Assembly (NCBI GenBank): GCA_963696505.1
Contig: CAVOKN010000023.1
Span: 124,001-188,000 of the forward strand
Reading direction: 5' to 3'
DNA length: 64,000 bases
Origin: CAVOKN01 sp963696505
GTDB lineage: Bacteria; Pseudomonadota; Gammaproteobacteria; Burkholderiales; Rhodocyclaceae
Positions 7,556-16,444 of the stretch are shown piece by piece. Within the stretch, counting starts at the first letter, position 1. Each line of letters starts with the position of its first letter. A program made the position numbers and the translations under genes. The notes under the pieces are model-generated. The model searched no databases. It was not told where the DNA came from and saw only the letters and a list, made by a program, of their open reading frames with translations.

Positions 7556-9076
7556 AACTGCACTGGAGCGGGGGCAGTCGTTTCTGGACACACAGGCGCG
7601 CGCTGTGGCGAGCCTGGCGCGGCCGGCAAGGGGGTCCGTCTGGCTGCCAAGCCCGAAGTCAGACAGGAAGCCGTTCGTCTGGGGCGAACCGGACAACATC
7701 TTCCGCGAGGCATCGGCCCCGGCATTCGAGCTGACGGACGTGCCTGCGCCGATCCATGCAATGGCCGATGCCTTCAGCGGCGCAACGGGCTTCGATTACT
7801 CGGGTGCCGTGGTAGCGGCAACCGTTGCCGTTGCGAGCGTCATTGACGACCGTTACCGGCTGTCTGTGCAGCCGAATTCCGAATGGTTTGAATCGTCTCG
7901 CCTATGGGCCGTGCTGATCGGCACCCCAAGCACTGGCAAGAGCCCGACAATCCGCGCGGCAACCGACCCCATCAAGGCCATGCATGGGCAAAGCTTCGCC
8001 GTATGGGCAAAGGCGAACGAGGGGCGCAAGCCGGATGAGCGCGAGCCGCTGCCGTGCTTGTACACATCGGATGCGACTGTCGAGGCGCTGGCGGACGTTC
8101 TGCGCGACAACCCGCGCGGCGTGCTGATGGTGACTGAGGAGTTTGCCAGTTGGATCGGCGGCATCGATGCCTACCGGGACGGTGCGGGATCGAAAAACCG
8201 TGGCGAGTGGCTGCAACTGTACGACGGCGGCCCCCACCAGGTGAACCGAGTCAAGCGCGGCGCCTTCCTCCTGCCGAACTGGGGCGCCACCGTTCTGGCG
8301 GCTTGTACGCCGGCCGGTCTGCGCGATGCGCTGCGCAAACTGCCGGATGACGGACTGATACAACGCTTCATGCCGGTACTGCTTCGACCTGCCACGCAAC
8401 CGCGGGCCGGGAGCGCACGCCAGGCCCTGGCAGAGTGGGAGCGGCGGCTGCGCGCGGCATTCGAGGCTACAACCTGCGCCACAGTGAAGCAAGGTCTTCG
8501 CATCAACACGAATGCGCGGGTCGTTTTCGACGCGGAGGCGAAGTCGATCCGCGAAAACATCGACGCGTTCTACGACTATTCCCCGGCGCTGGCCGGTCAC
8601 ATCGGCAAGCACCCCGGCATGCTGGCGCGGGTGGCGGCTGCCTTCCACGTGATCGACGGCCGGCAAGGCGATGCCATCGAAGGCGACACGATGCAAACCG
8701 CCGCTCGCTTCATGCGCAAGGTGCGCCGGCATGCCGCGGCGCTGTACATGCACGTGTTGGAATCCTCGCACGTCATGGAGGTGGCCCGCGCGCTGGCCCG
8801 CGCCATTGCGGCGGATGGCGGCAAACCGGCGAGCATCGGGCGCAATTACATGGTGCAACACTGCCGCGCCTTCCGCTCCGCGGACGACTTCCCGCGGCGC
8901 CTGGCCGTCATGGCATCGAGGATGCACGTTGGCTACGACCGGACGAGGAGTCGCGCGCCTACGGCGGATGGGGCTCCTCCGAGTGGCAGGTTAACCCGGC
9001 CGTCTTCGACCGCTACGCCGAGGAAGGCGCCACGCATCGGGAGCGGCGGGCGGCTGTGCGCGAGCAGTTGGAGTGA
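7548..9076 (+). CDS. DUF3987 helicase/primase-like protein, frameshifted near the end
   Basis: A replication protein of the YfjI/DUF3987 family found in phages, plasmids and satellites. The P-loop reads GTPSTGKSPTIRAA (about residues 126-139), followed by a Walker B-like segment VLMVTEEFASWIGG. The frame starting at 7548 remains open to 9200, but after about 8910 its sequence becomes serine/arginine-rich nonsense. The neighbouring frame gives a natural-looking ending, DARWLRPDEESRAYGGW...FDRYAEEGATHRERR, with a stop at 9076. I therefore place one frameshift near 8905-8920 and the true end at 9076. It is coupled to the preceding zinc-finger gene, together forming a split primase-helicase. Confidence 0.8.
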
Positions 9077-9305
9077 GGCTGGGTTAGTGATTACTCCACA
9101 TTTCTGTTATCTCTGCCTTGCGCGCGTAAGTGGAAAAAGGTGGATCCCCCCCTTTCTTCTACTACTCCCCGCGCGCGTAAGGCAGAGATGCCAGACATAG
9201 CGCGATCACCCCGTGCCCGGCACCTTTCCCTTAGGCAACCATGAAGATGAACCTTGACCACCCCTACCGCCTGCACAGTTGCCTGTCAGTCCCTAGAACC
9301 CCCGA

Positions 9306-9641
9306 GTGACGCACCCGTCAAAGCTGCGCGCCGAGCGGCGCTGCGGGGAGCTGCTCAGGGAACTGGAGCGGGCGCAAACCTCCGGCCTGAAACGTGGGCA
9401 GGTGTCTCCGTTGTCCGGCACCGTGGCAACGGAGAAATCCCCCTACGCCCAAGCGCTGGAAGAAGCGAAAGCTGCTTTGTCCGGTGGCGTGACAAAGCAG
9501 CCGACCGCAATATGCGCACCCATACCCGGCCGCGCGCTGCATATCGTGTCGGAAAACCCGTCTGCATTTCACGCCATGAAACAACCAGGCCGCACACTGC
9601 GCGCAAATCACCCTGAAAGGCTGCGCCATGTTCCTGATTGA
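9306..9641 (+). CDS. Hypothetical protein, possible remnant of an HTH-type element protein
   Basis: A 111-residue frame from a GTG at 9306. The beginning KLRAERRCGELLRELERAQ and the later KSPYAQALEEAK resemble proteins of phages and integrative elements that carry a helix-turn-helix after such a segment. Here the similarity stops and the remainder looks unconstrained, so it may be a decayed copy. It overlaps the next gene by 14 bases. The 230 bp before it hold no convincing gene. Confidence 0.35.
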   Translation: MTHPSKLRAERRCGELLRELERAQTSGLKRGQVSPLSGTVATEKSPYAQALEEAKAALSGGVTKQPTAICAPIPGRALHIVSENPSAFHAMKQPGRTLRANHPERLRHVPD

Positions 9642-10557
9642 ATCGCCGAACACCAGCAAACCCGTCGCGCGTTCCCTTGGTTTTCCCGAAGAACAACTCG
9701 GGCTCGATCCCGTGTGGGCCAACGATGTCCATAGGCCCATCGACGCCATCGGCGGACGCCTGCCGATTCCCTACATCCCCGTGTGCTTCGGCCCGACGGA
9801 AGACGACACCGATACCGTGTCGCTGGTGAAGCAATGGGGCCGCTCGCGGCTGTCTTCTCTGGTGCACTTCCTGCGCGGCACCGTAGAGCGGCAGATTACG
9901 ATCAGCCGCGACAACCGCTACTCCGATCAGGGCCGTCTGGCTGCCCAGATTGCCGAGTGGGACAAGTGGATCGCGCATTCGCTGCCCTACGTAGTGGAGC
10001 TGCCCAAACAGTTCGATATGCTGTACGAATCAATGCAGGAGATTGTCCGGCCGCTGCCCGCGCGGGACGCCAAGGAAGCGATTCTTGACGCGGACTATCG
10101 CGCCACGGTGCGCGCGCTGCCGGACGAGATCAAGCGGCTGGTCTTCCTGGCCGATCTGGTTCGCAAGAATCCGGATTCCCCGGTCCTGGCGGCCGTGCTG
10201 CGCGCCGATGCCTTCGCCGCGGGAATCTCCGATGACCTGCATTCCGAACTGATGATGCGCCGGGCCGCGCAAGCGATGCCTGCTGACCTGCGCGGCTGGT
10301 GGGGTGCGGCCGGGCTGCTGGGCGTGATTGTCAACCTGATCTGGTTCGGTTCGGATCGCGTGGCCGCTGCGTGCGCCCAGCGGGATTCGGGATTGATGCG
10401 GCGACTTCCCGATGACTTGGCGACACCGCAGTACAAGCGCATCGTGCACGCCGTTGCGGCGCTGCTCGCGGCCGTTGGCGAGCCGAAAACAGTCCAAGCG
10501 CATGGCGAGCCCGGATTCAAGCATCATAGTTGGCTTGTGCGCGCCGTGGATGCCTGA
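9628..10557 (+). CDS. Hypothetical protein of the element, 309 residues
   Basis: I do not recognise the family. The protein is mostly helical, with a central charged region and one hydrophobic stretch near residues 227-241 (GWWGAAGLLGVIVNLIWFG) that could be a membrane segment or a buried helix. The C-terminal part is rich in alanine and arginine. It ends in ATGCCTGA, overlapping a possible ATG of the next gene. It sits between the replication genes and the MuF-like head gene, so both replication and packaging roles are possible. Confidence 0.65.
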   Translation: MFLIESPNTSKPVARSLGFPEEQLGLDPVWANDVHRPIDAIGGRLPIPYIPVCFGPTEDDTDTVSLVKQWGRSRLSSLVHFLRGTVERQITISRDNRYSDQGRLAAQIAEWDKWIAHSLPYVVELPKQFDMLYESMQEIVRPLPARDAKEAILDADYRATVRALPDEIKRLVFLADLVRKNPDSPVLAAVLRADAFAAGISDDLHSELMMRRAAQAMPADLRGWWGAAGLLGVIVNLIWFGSDRVAAACAQRDSGLMRRLPDDLATPQYKRIVHAVAALLAAVGEPKTVQAHGEPGFKHHSWLVRAVDA

Positions 10558-10891
10558 TCGGCATGAGTCGCGCGCGGCGTCGCCAGGGCCGGCGCCAGGC
10601 TCCCGCGCCACGGCGGGAAGACCTGCGCCGGACCTGGCCGCGCAGCCGCGATCCACGCCGGCCCCCGCGAGGTGCCCGGCCGGCGTGAGCTGCGTCAACC
10701 GCGATCTGCTGCTGATGAGTGTTGCCCCGGCCGCTGTCGTGCGCGCGGCCCGCGTGGCGGCCGCCGTGCGGATGATCAACAACGGAGTGTCCCTGACCAC
10801 GGCGCGCGCGCTGGTGATCGAGCGCTACGGCGTGAGCCGTATCACAGCCTGGCGGATCGTGCACATCGCAGCCGAACTGCTCGAACGATGA
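10550..10891 (+). CDS. Small helix-turn-helix protein
   Basis: The C-terminal 65 residues (from LLLMSVAP to ELLER) contain NNGVSLTTARALVIERYGVSR, a good helix-turn-helix of the resolvase/transposase kind. The frame is open from an ATG at 10550 that overlaps the preceding stop. The first 45 residues are arginine/proline-rich and may be non-coding, in which case a GTG at 10685 would be the start. Its stop overlaps the ATG of the MuF-like gene (ATGA at 10888). A regulatory or small-terminase-like DNA-binding role is possible but not shown. Confidence 0.55.
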   Translation: MPDRHESRAASPGPAPGSRATAGRPAPDLAAQPRSTPAPARCPAGVSCVNRDLLLMSVAPAAVVRAARVAAAVRMINNGVSLTTARALVIERYGVSRITAWRIVHIAAELLER

Positions 10892-12039
10892 CCGAGCATG
10901 AACGCCACCTCGATCTGACCGCAGCCGAGATCGAGCGCATTACCGGCGAATCCTTTGCCGAGCTGCTGCGGCGCATCCGCGCCGGCGAAGACCCGCGCGC
11001 GGCTATCGAGGCGATTCAGAAGCTGTGGCGCGCCGAGTACGTCAACACCCTGCGCCAGGCGCTACAGGAGACGCTGGGCGCGGCGATCGGGCGCGCGGAC
11101 ATGCTCGCCTACACGGTCGGCCAGGTGACGCTCTCAGGATCGCTCTACGCGCATTCACGGCAGACATCCGCCGCGGCGCTACTTCTCGTGCGCGAGCACC
11201 TGGCCGGCTGGCACGCGGCGCGCGCGCTCGCCTTCGACTTGTACGAAGGCTACCGATTCCGACCGCACGGCGACTTGCTCTCGCCGAAGGTGCCGCTGCC
11301 GAAGTACCTGCGCGATCTTTTCGGCGGGGACCAGACGTTCATTCGCGCCTGGAACAAGCACGCCGGGGCGGCACTGCTGAAGCTCGCAGGGGATTCGTCT
11401 CAATTCCAGATCGGGCCGAAGCTCGCATCGGCCTACGCCCGAGCGCGCGCCGCTGTGATCCGCACTGCAGCGATGAAGGCCGCATACATGCAGACCATCA
11501 CGGCTTTGGAGCAAGGCGCCGGGATCAAGCGGCTAGCGAAGCTGCTGGAGGTGGCGTGGTACGAGCGAAACCGCTACTACGGCAACCGGATCGCACAAAC
11601 CGAACTGCATCGGGCATGGAGCAACCGCCAGGCCGCCGAGATCATGGCGGACGACACGATAGAGGTCGTGCGGATCAAGATGAGCGCCACCCACCCCGAG
11701 CGCGACGTATGCGATCTGATTGCCAGCGTCAACCGCTACGGTCTGGGGCCGGGGCTCTACCCCAAAGCGCTGGCGCCGAAACCGGGATTCCATCCGTTTT
11801 GCAGGTGCGCCGCGCTGTCGGTGCGCACCAAGAGCGCGGCCGGCGCTACCGAAGCGCAGGGCGCCGAGCGCGCCTGGCTGCGGCGGCTGCCGAAGGATGA
11901 GGCCGCACGGGTGCTCGGCAGCCGGGCGAAGCTCCAGCGGGTACTCAACGGCGAGCCGTGGCAGGATGTTTTCTACGCCGGGGCGCCGGAAGGCTATGGG
12001 TTCGAGACGCTCGCCAATGCCCGCGAAATGCTGCCATGA
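10888..12039 (+). CDS. MuF-like phage head morphogenesis protein
   Basis: A 383-residue protein. The C-terminal half carries the Mu gpF-type minor head signature: TELHRAWSNRQAAEIMA, then HPERDVCDLIASVNRYG and the zinc-like ending PGFHPFCRCAALSV. The N-terminal half is helical and resembles portal-associated parts of such proteins. In phages this protein acts in capsid assembly or DNA injection. It is the only recognisable virion gene in the element. It is coupled to the HTH gene upstream and to the gene at 12036 downstream. The C-terminal 60 residues beyond the MuF domain are of unknown function. Confidence 0.8.
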   Translation: MTEHERHLDLTAAEIERITGESFAELLRRIRAGEDPRAAIEAIQKLWRAEYVNTLRQALQETLGAAIGRADMLAYTVGQVTLSGSLYAHSRQTSAAALLLVREHLAGWHAARALAFDLYEGYRFRPHGDLLSPKVPLPKYLRDLFGGDQTFIRAWNKHAGAALLKLAGDSSQFQIGPKLASAYARARAAVIRTAAMKAAYMQTITALEQGAGIKRLAKLLEVAWYERNRYYGNRIAQTELHRAWSNRQAAEIMADDTIEVVRIKMSATHPERDVCDLIASVNRYGLGPGLYPKALAPKPGFHPFCRCAALSVRTKSAAGATEAQGAERAWLRRLPKDEAARVLGSRAKLQRVLNGEPWQDVFYAGAPEGYGFETLANAREMLP

Positions 12040-12293
12040 GCACCGTCAAAGCGATTGAAGGGGAATTCCTTCCTGCGGTAGTGGGGAGGATGCCAAAGCG
12101 GCGGCGATTCGCACTGACCACCGTGCGCGGAGTGCGCAAGGAATTGGCCGGGCTCTATGCCGAGTTGCGCAACAACGAAGTCGACATGGAGAAGGCCAAG
12201 GCCGCTGCCTACATCCTGCGCTGCATCCTGGAGGCGCTGCGACTGGATGAGATCGAGCGCCGCTTGATCGGCCTGGAGCACGGCGAGCGATGA
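12036..12293 (+). CDS. Hypothetical small helical protein
   Basis: An 85-residue protein coupled to the MuF-like gene by an ATGA overlap. The N-terminus is basic (PKRRRFALTTVRGVRKEL), followed by helices with a regular charge pattern (EVDMEKAKAAAYILRCILEAL). Small proteins with this look occur in phage packaging regions, but no family name can be given. Confidence 0.6.
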   Translation: MSTVKAIEGEFLPAVVGRMPKRRRFALTTVRGVRKELAGLYAELRNNEVDMEKAKAAAYILRCILEALRLDEIERRLIGLEHGER

Positions 12294-12387
12294 CGAAGCG
12301 GAGAGGCAGACATGAGCTTGCTGCTGCTACGTCGGGTGCAGAGCGATTGGAGAGCGCGGCCGTGCAACGGGGCGGGCACTGGAGATC

Positions 12388-12549
12388 ATGTTGATTGACC
12401 GCGAAGAACCCGACGGAGCCGGCGGGCTGATCCTGCACTGCAACGGCGCGGAGGTGGAGCGCATCCCGGCCGCCGATGTGCGGCGCTACCGGCGGGAGAC
12501 GGTCTTGCTCGGTCGGGGCTGGTGGGACACGGAGCCGCGGTCGACGTGA
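12388..12549 (+). CDS. Possible 53-residue protein at the element's right end
   Basis: A short frame (MLIDREEPDGAGGLILHCNG and ending GRGWWDTEPRST) with balanced composition and a preceding GGAGATC. It is the last reading frame before the right arm repeats. Its stop codon overlaps the first of those repeats. No homologue is recognised and it could be chance. Confidence 0.35.
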   Translation: MLIDREEPDGAGGLILHCNGAEVERIPAADVRRYRRETVLLGRGWWDTEPRST

Positions 12550-12565
12550 GTAGGTCTGTGAGTAG
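12546..12565 (+). repeat. Two GTGAGTAG arm-type repeats beside attR
   Basis: GTGAGTAG is present at 12546-12553 and 12558-12565, in the same orientation as the three copies near attL and about 50 bp inside the right core. The symmetry with the left end supports an integrase arm-site role. Confidence 0.5.
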
Positions 12566-12607
12566 CCGCCCCGATTCGTGGAGAAAGGTGTAACGACAAT
12601 CAGTGGG

Positions 12608-13183
12608 TTATCGCCGGATCGCTGACTTTGGCCGGAAGGCCTTGACCACCGCCTCGTTGGTCTCGACGTAGGGCCCGCCGATGAGGTCGATGCAGTAGGG
12701 CACGGCGGCGAAGATTCCCGCCACCATCGTCTTGCCGTCGGCATCGCGCAGGCCCTCCAGCGTCTCGCGGATCGATTTCGGCTGTCCCGGCAGGTTGAGG
12801 ATCAGCGTGCCGCCGCGGATGACGCCGACCTGGCGCGACAGGATCGCGGTCGGCACGAAGTGCAGGCCGATCTGGCGCATCTGCTCGCCGAAGCCCGGCA
12901 TCAGCCGGTGCGCCACCGCCAGGGTGGCCTCCGGCGTCACGTCGCGCGGCGCCGGGCCGGTTCCCCCGGTGGTCAATACCAGATGGCATCCTGCCTGGTC
13001 GCACAACTCGATCAGCGTGCTCTCTATCAGCGGCTGTTCGTCGGGAATCAGGCGCTTCTCGACGCACCAGGGCGAGGCCAGCGCGCGGCCGAACCATTCC
13101 TCCAGCGCCGGAATGCCTTCGTCCTGGTACACGCCGCTTGAGGCGCGGTCGCTGATGGAGACCAGGCCGATTTGAAGGGACAT
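12608..13183 (-). CDS. mog: Molybdopterin adenylyltransferase MogA
   Basis: Adenylylates molybdopterin in molybdenum cofactor synthesis. Start chosen at 13183 (MSLQIGLVSISDRAS), since residues before it are not family-like. The MoaB/Mog signature TTGGTGPAPRDVTPEAT is complete, followed by RGGTLILNLPGQPKSI. The 191-residue length fits E. coli MogA (195). The last residues are encoded by the attR core: the integrative element has replaced the native ending (probably IRQRP) with IRR, which is unlikely to matter because the active site is far upstream. Confidence 0.92.
   Translation of the reverse strand: MSLQIGLVSISDRASSGVYQDEGIPALEEWFGRALASPWCVEKRLIPDEQPLIESTLIELCDQAGCHLVLTTGGTGPAPRDVTPEATLAVAHRLMPGFGEQMRQIGLHFVPTAILSRQVGVIRGGTLILNLPGQPKSIRETLEGLRDADGKTMVAGIFAAVPYCIDLIGGPYVETNEAVVKAFRPKSAIRR
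12613..12638. other. attR core of the integrative element within mog
   Basis: Same core as 3517-3542. It sits in the last codons of mog, so the element now supplies the final residues and stop (FRPKSAIRR then stop) in place of the original tail. Confidence 0.8.
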
Positions 13184-13184
13184 T

Positions 13185-13733
13185 TCAGGATTCAGGGGGC
13201 GCCGTACCATTCTTTGCGCTTGGCTGCTCGCTTAGGGCCTTGAGCGCTCGGAACAGCTCCCGGAAGGCCTTGGGCGGCTTGCCTTGTTCCTGCTCCTTCA
13301 GCGCATTGCGGCGCAGCTGGCGCAGGTGCTGGAGGTCGGCGCCGGGGTGATCGAGGGCGATATTGCTCAGGACTGTTTCGTCTTCCAGCAACTGCTGGCG
13401 CAGCCTCTCGACGCGGTGCATGCGCGCGGTTTCGGCTGCCGAATTGCCCGCCAGGGCATCCAGCGCGTCCCGGATCGGCTCGGGATCGGCCTCGCGCATC
13501 AAACGGCCGATGTACTGCATCTGGCGCCGCCGCGCCTCGTGCTTGGTGATGCGGCGCGCCTCGCTCACCGCTTCCCGCAGTTCGTCCGGCATCGCGATAC
13601 GTTCCAGCCGCTCGGCGGAGAGTTCGACCAGCCGTTCGCCCAGGTCCTGCAGGGCGTGCATGTCCCGCTTGCGCTGGCTTTTGCTGGGCGCCTCGGGTGC
13701 TGCGGGTTCCGCGGGAAGACGGTGGGGGACCAT
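13185..13733 (-). CDS. darP: Ribosome-associated protein YjgA / DarP
   Basis: A 182-residue member of the DUF615/YjgA family, which associates with late 50S ribosomal precursors and promotes peptidyl-transferase-centre assembly. Visible features are the basic N-terminus (PSKSQRKRDMHALQDLGERL), the helical core RITKHEARRRQMQYIGRLMR and the family segment RQLRRNALKEQEQGKPPKA. It is divergent from pmbA (51 bp apart), the usual arrangement in proteobacteria, and ends one base before the mog start. Confidence 0.93.
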   Translation of the reverse strand: MVPHRLPAEPAAPEAPSKSQRKRDMHALQDLGERLVELSAERLERIAMPDELREAVSEARRITKHEARRRQMQYIGRLMREADPEPIRDALDALAGNSAAETARMHRVERLRQQLLEDETVLSNIALDHPGADLQHLRQLRRNALKEQEQGKPPKAFRELFRALKALSEQPSAKNGTAPPES

Positions 13734-13783
13734 AATGAAAATTCTTTAGGTCTAGAATTATAGCTTTTCGCGATCGGGCTCCC

Positions 13784-15124
13784 ATGTCAGACAAGGACTT
13801 CACCTTTCCCCAGGAGCGGCTGCGCGCCATCGCCGCGGAGATTCTCGAGTACGCGAAACTGCGCGGCGCCAGCGCTTGCGACACCGACGTGTCGGAGGGC
13901 TTCGGCCAGTCGGTCACGGTGCGCAAGGGCGAAGTCGAGACCATCGAGTACAACCGTGACAAGGGCATAGGCGTCACCATCTATCTCGGCCAGCGTCGCG
14001 GCTATGCCAGCAGCTCCGACTTCTCCCGCGACGCGTTGCGGGCGACGGTGGATGCGGCGCTGTCGATCGCCCGCTTCACCGCCCCCGATCCCTGCGCCGG
14101 CCTGCCGGAGGAACACCTGCTGGCGAAAGAGGCGCTGGATCTCGACCTCTACCATCCCTGGCCACTGTCGATCGGGGAATCCATCGAACTGGCGCGGCGC
14201 TGCGAGGCGGCGGCGTTCGCCGTGAGCCCGGAGATCCGCAACTCCGAGGGAGCTTCGATCTCGACCCAGCAGTCCCACTTCGCCTCCGCCAACAGCCTGG
14301 GCTTCATGGGCGGCTACGCCACGTCGCGCCACTACGTCTCCTGTGCCGTGATCGCCGGCGAGGGCGAGCGCATGCAGCGCGACGACTGGTACACCAGCCG
14401 CCGCGTCGCGGCGGATCTGGCCGCTCCGGAAGCGGTGGGTGAGTACGCGGCGCGGCGCGCCCTGGCGCGGCTGGATGCGCGACAGCTCGGCACGGTGAAG
14501 GTGCCGGTGCTGTTCGAGGCGCCCCTGGCATCGACCCTGATCGGCAACTTCGTCCATGCGGCGAGCGGCGGCAGCCTCTACCGCAAGAGCTCCTTCCTCG
14601 TCGACAGCCTCGGCAAGCACGTCTTCTCCAAGCTGGTGAATATCAGCGAACGACCCCACCTGCCGAAGGGCATGGCGAGCAGCCCCTTCGATGACGACGG
14701 CGTAGCCACGCGCGACCGCGAGGTGGTGACGGGCGGCCAACTTCAAGGCTACTTCCTTGGCACCTATTCCGCACGCAAGCTGGGCATGCCGACCACCGGC
14801 AACGCCGGCGGCAGCCACAACCTGATCGTTCGTTCGGGCGAGCACGACTTCCAGGCCCTTATCCGCCTGATGGGTCGTGGCCTGCTGGTGACCGAGGTGC
14901 TGGGCCATGGCGTCAATTACGTGACCGGGGATTATTCCCGTGGCGCCGTCGGCTACTGGGTGGAGAACGGGGAGATCCGCTATCCGGTGCAGGAGATCAC
15001 CATCGCCGGAAACCTGCGTGACATGTTCCGCGGCATCGCCGCCGTCGGCTCCGACACCCTGGTGCGCGGCTCCAAGCTGTGCGGTTCGATTCTTGTCGAT
15101 CGCATGACGGTTGCAGGAAACTGA
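13784..15124 (+). CDS. pmbA: Metalloprotease PmbA (TldE)
   Basis: Partner of TldD in a heterodimeric zinc protease that processes peptides such as microcin precursors. At 446 residues it has the usual length. Seen in order are EGFGQSVTVRKGEVETIEYN, GVTIYLGQRRGYASSSD, then the C-terminal half with GSLYRKSSFLVDSLGKHVF, TTGNAGGSHNLIV and GVNYVTGDYSRGAVGYWVENG, all typical of the family. PmbA itself lacks the zinc ligands. It is divergent from darP, and no tldD is present in the window. Confidence 0.96.
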   Translation: MSDKDFTFPQERLRAIAAEILEYAKLRGASACDTDVSEGFGQSVTVRKGEVETIEYNRDKGIGVTIYLGQRRGYASSSDFSRDALRATVDAALSIARFTAPDPCAGLPEEHLLAKEALDLDLYHPWPLSIGESIELARRCEAAAFAVSPEIRNSEGASISTQQSHFASANSLGFMGGYATSRHYVSCAVIAGEGERMQRDDWYTSRRVAADLAAPEAVGEYAARRALARLDARQLGTVKVPVLFEAPLASTLIGNFVHAASGGSLYRKSSFLVDSLGKHVFSKLVNISERPHLPKGMASSPFDDDGVATRDREVVTGGQLQGYFLGTYSARKLGMPTTGNAGGSHNLIVRSGEHDFQALIRLMGRGLLVTEVLGHGVNYVTGDYSRGAVGYWVENGEIRYPVQEITIAGNLRDMFRGIAAVGSDTLVRGSKLCGSILVDRMTVAGN

Positions 15125-15265
15125 CGAAATGGGCGTTTCCGACTGTGGAAAGCCGTAAGTTGCCCGGCATGGAGCCAGGAGTACCATCGCGCCACGACTC
15201 GGCGTGCCGAGGAGGGCAGGCCCGGTTCCGGGCGTAGACATCAAAAAGCTGAAAGGAGACTTTGC

Positions 15266-16345
<1,080 letters not shown>

Positions 16346-16384
16346 AGGTCGAAAGTCAGGCGCTGGAGAGCGGCGCCCGAAACA

Positions 16385-16430
16385 CAAAACCCGCGGCCCG
16401 GACGAACCGGGAACCGCGGGTTTTGTTTTT
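16385..16430. terminator. Bidirectional intrinsic terminator between dctP and dctM
   Basis: CAAAACCCGCGG at 16385-16396 pairs perfectly with CCGCGGGTTTTG at 16414-16425, with an inner CCCGG/CCGGG stem, then TTTTT. A-rich and T-rich flanks on both sides suit termination from either direction. Confidence 0.85.
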
Positions 16431-16444
16431 GGTGCCGGGCGGCG

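Larger units (their letters stand above)
3517..12638. mobile_element. P4-satellite-like integrative element in the 3' end of mog
   Basis: A 9.1 kb insertion bounded by direct repeats that match in 25 of 26 positions (3517-3542 and 12613-12638). The right copy lies inside the last codons of mog. It contains a P4-type tyrosine integrase next to the left end, short repeated arm-type sites near both ends, AlpA-like and PC4-like regulators, a CHC2 zinc-finger protein, a DUF3987 primase/helicase and a MuF-like head morphogenesis protein, all on the plus strand with ATGA-type overlaps. No capsid, terminase large subunit, tail or lysis genes are present, so it looks like a phage satellite or a reduced prophage. 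An amber codon and a frameshift in its replication genes suggest decay. Confidence 0.85.

Noticed and set aside
10672..10887. Upstream extension of the MuF-like gene
   Set aside because: The extension is arginine-rich and overlaps the HTH frame; the ATGA overlap at 10888 is the usual coupling in this element.
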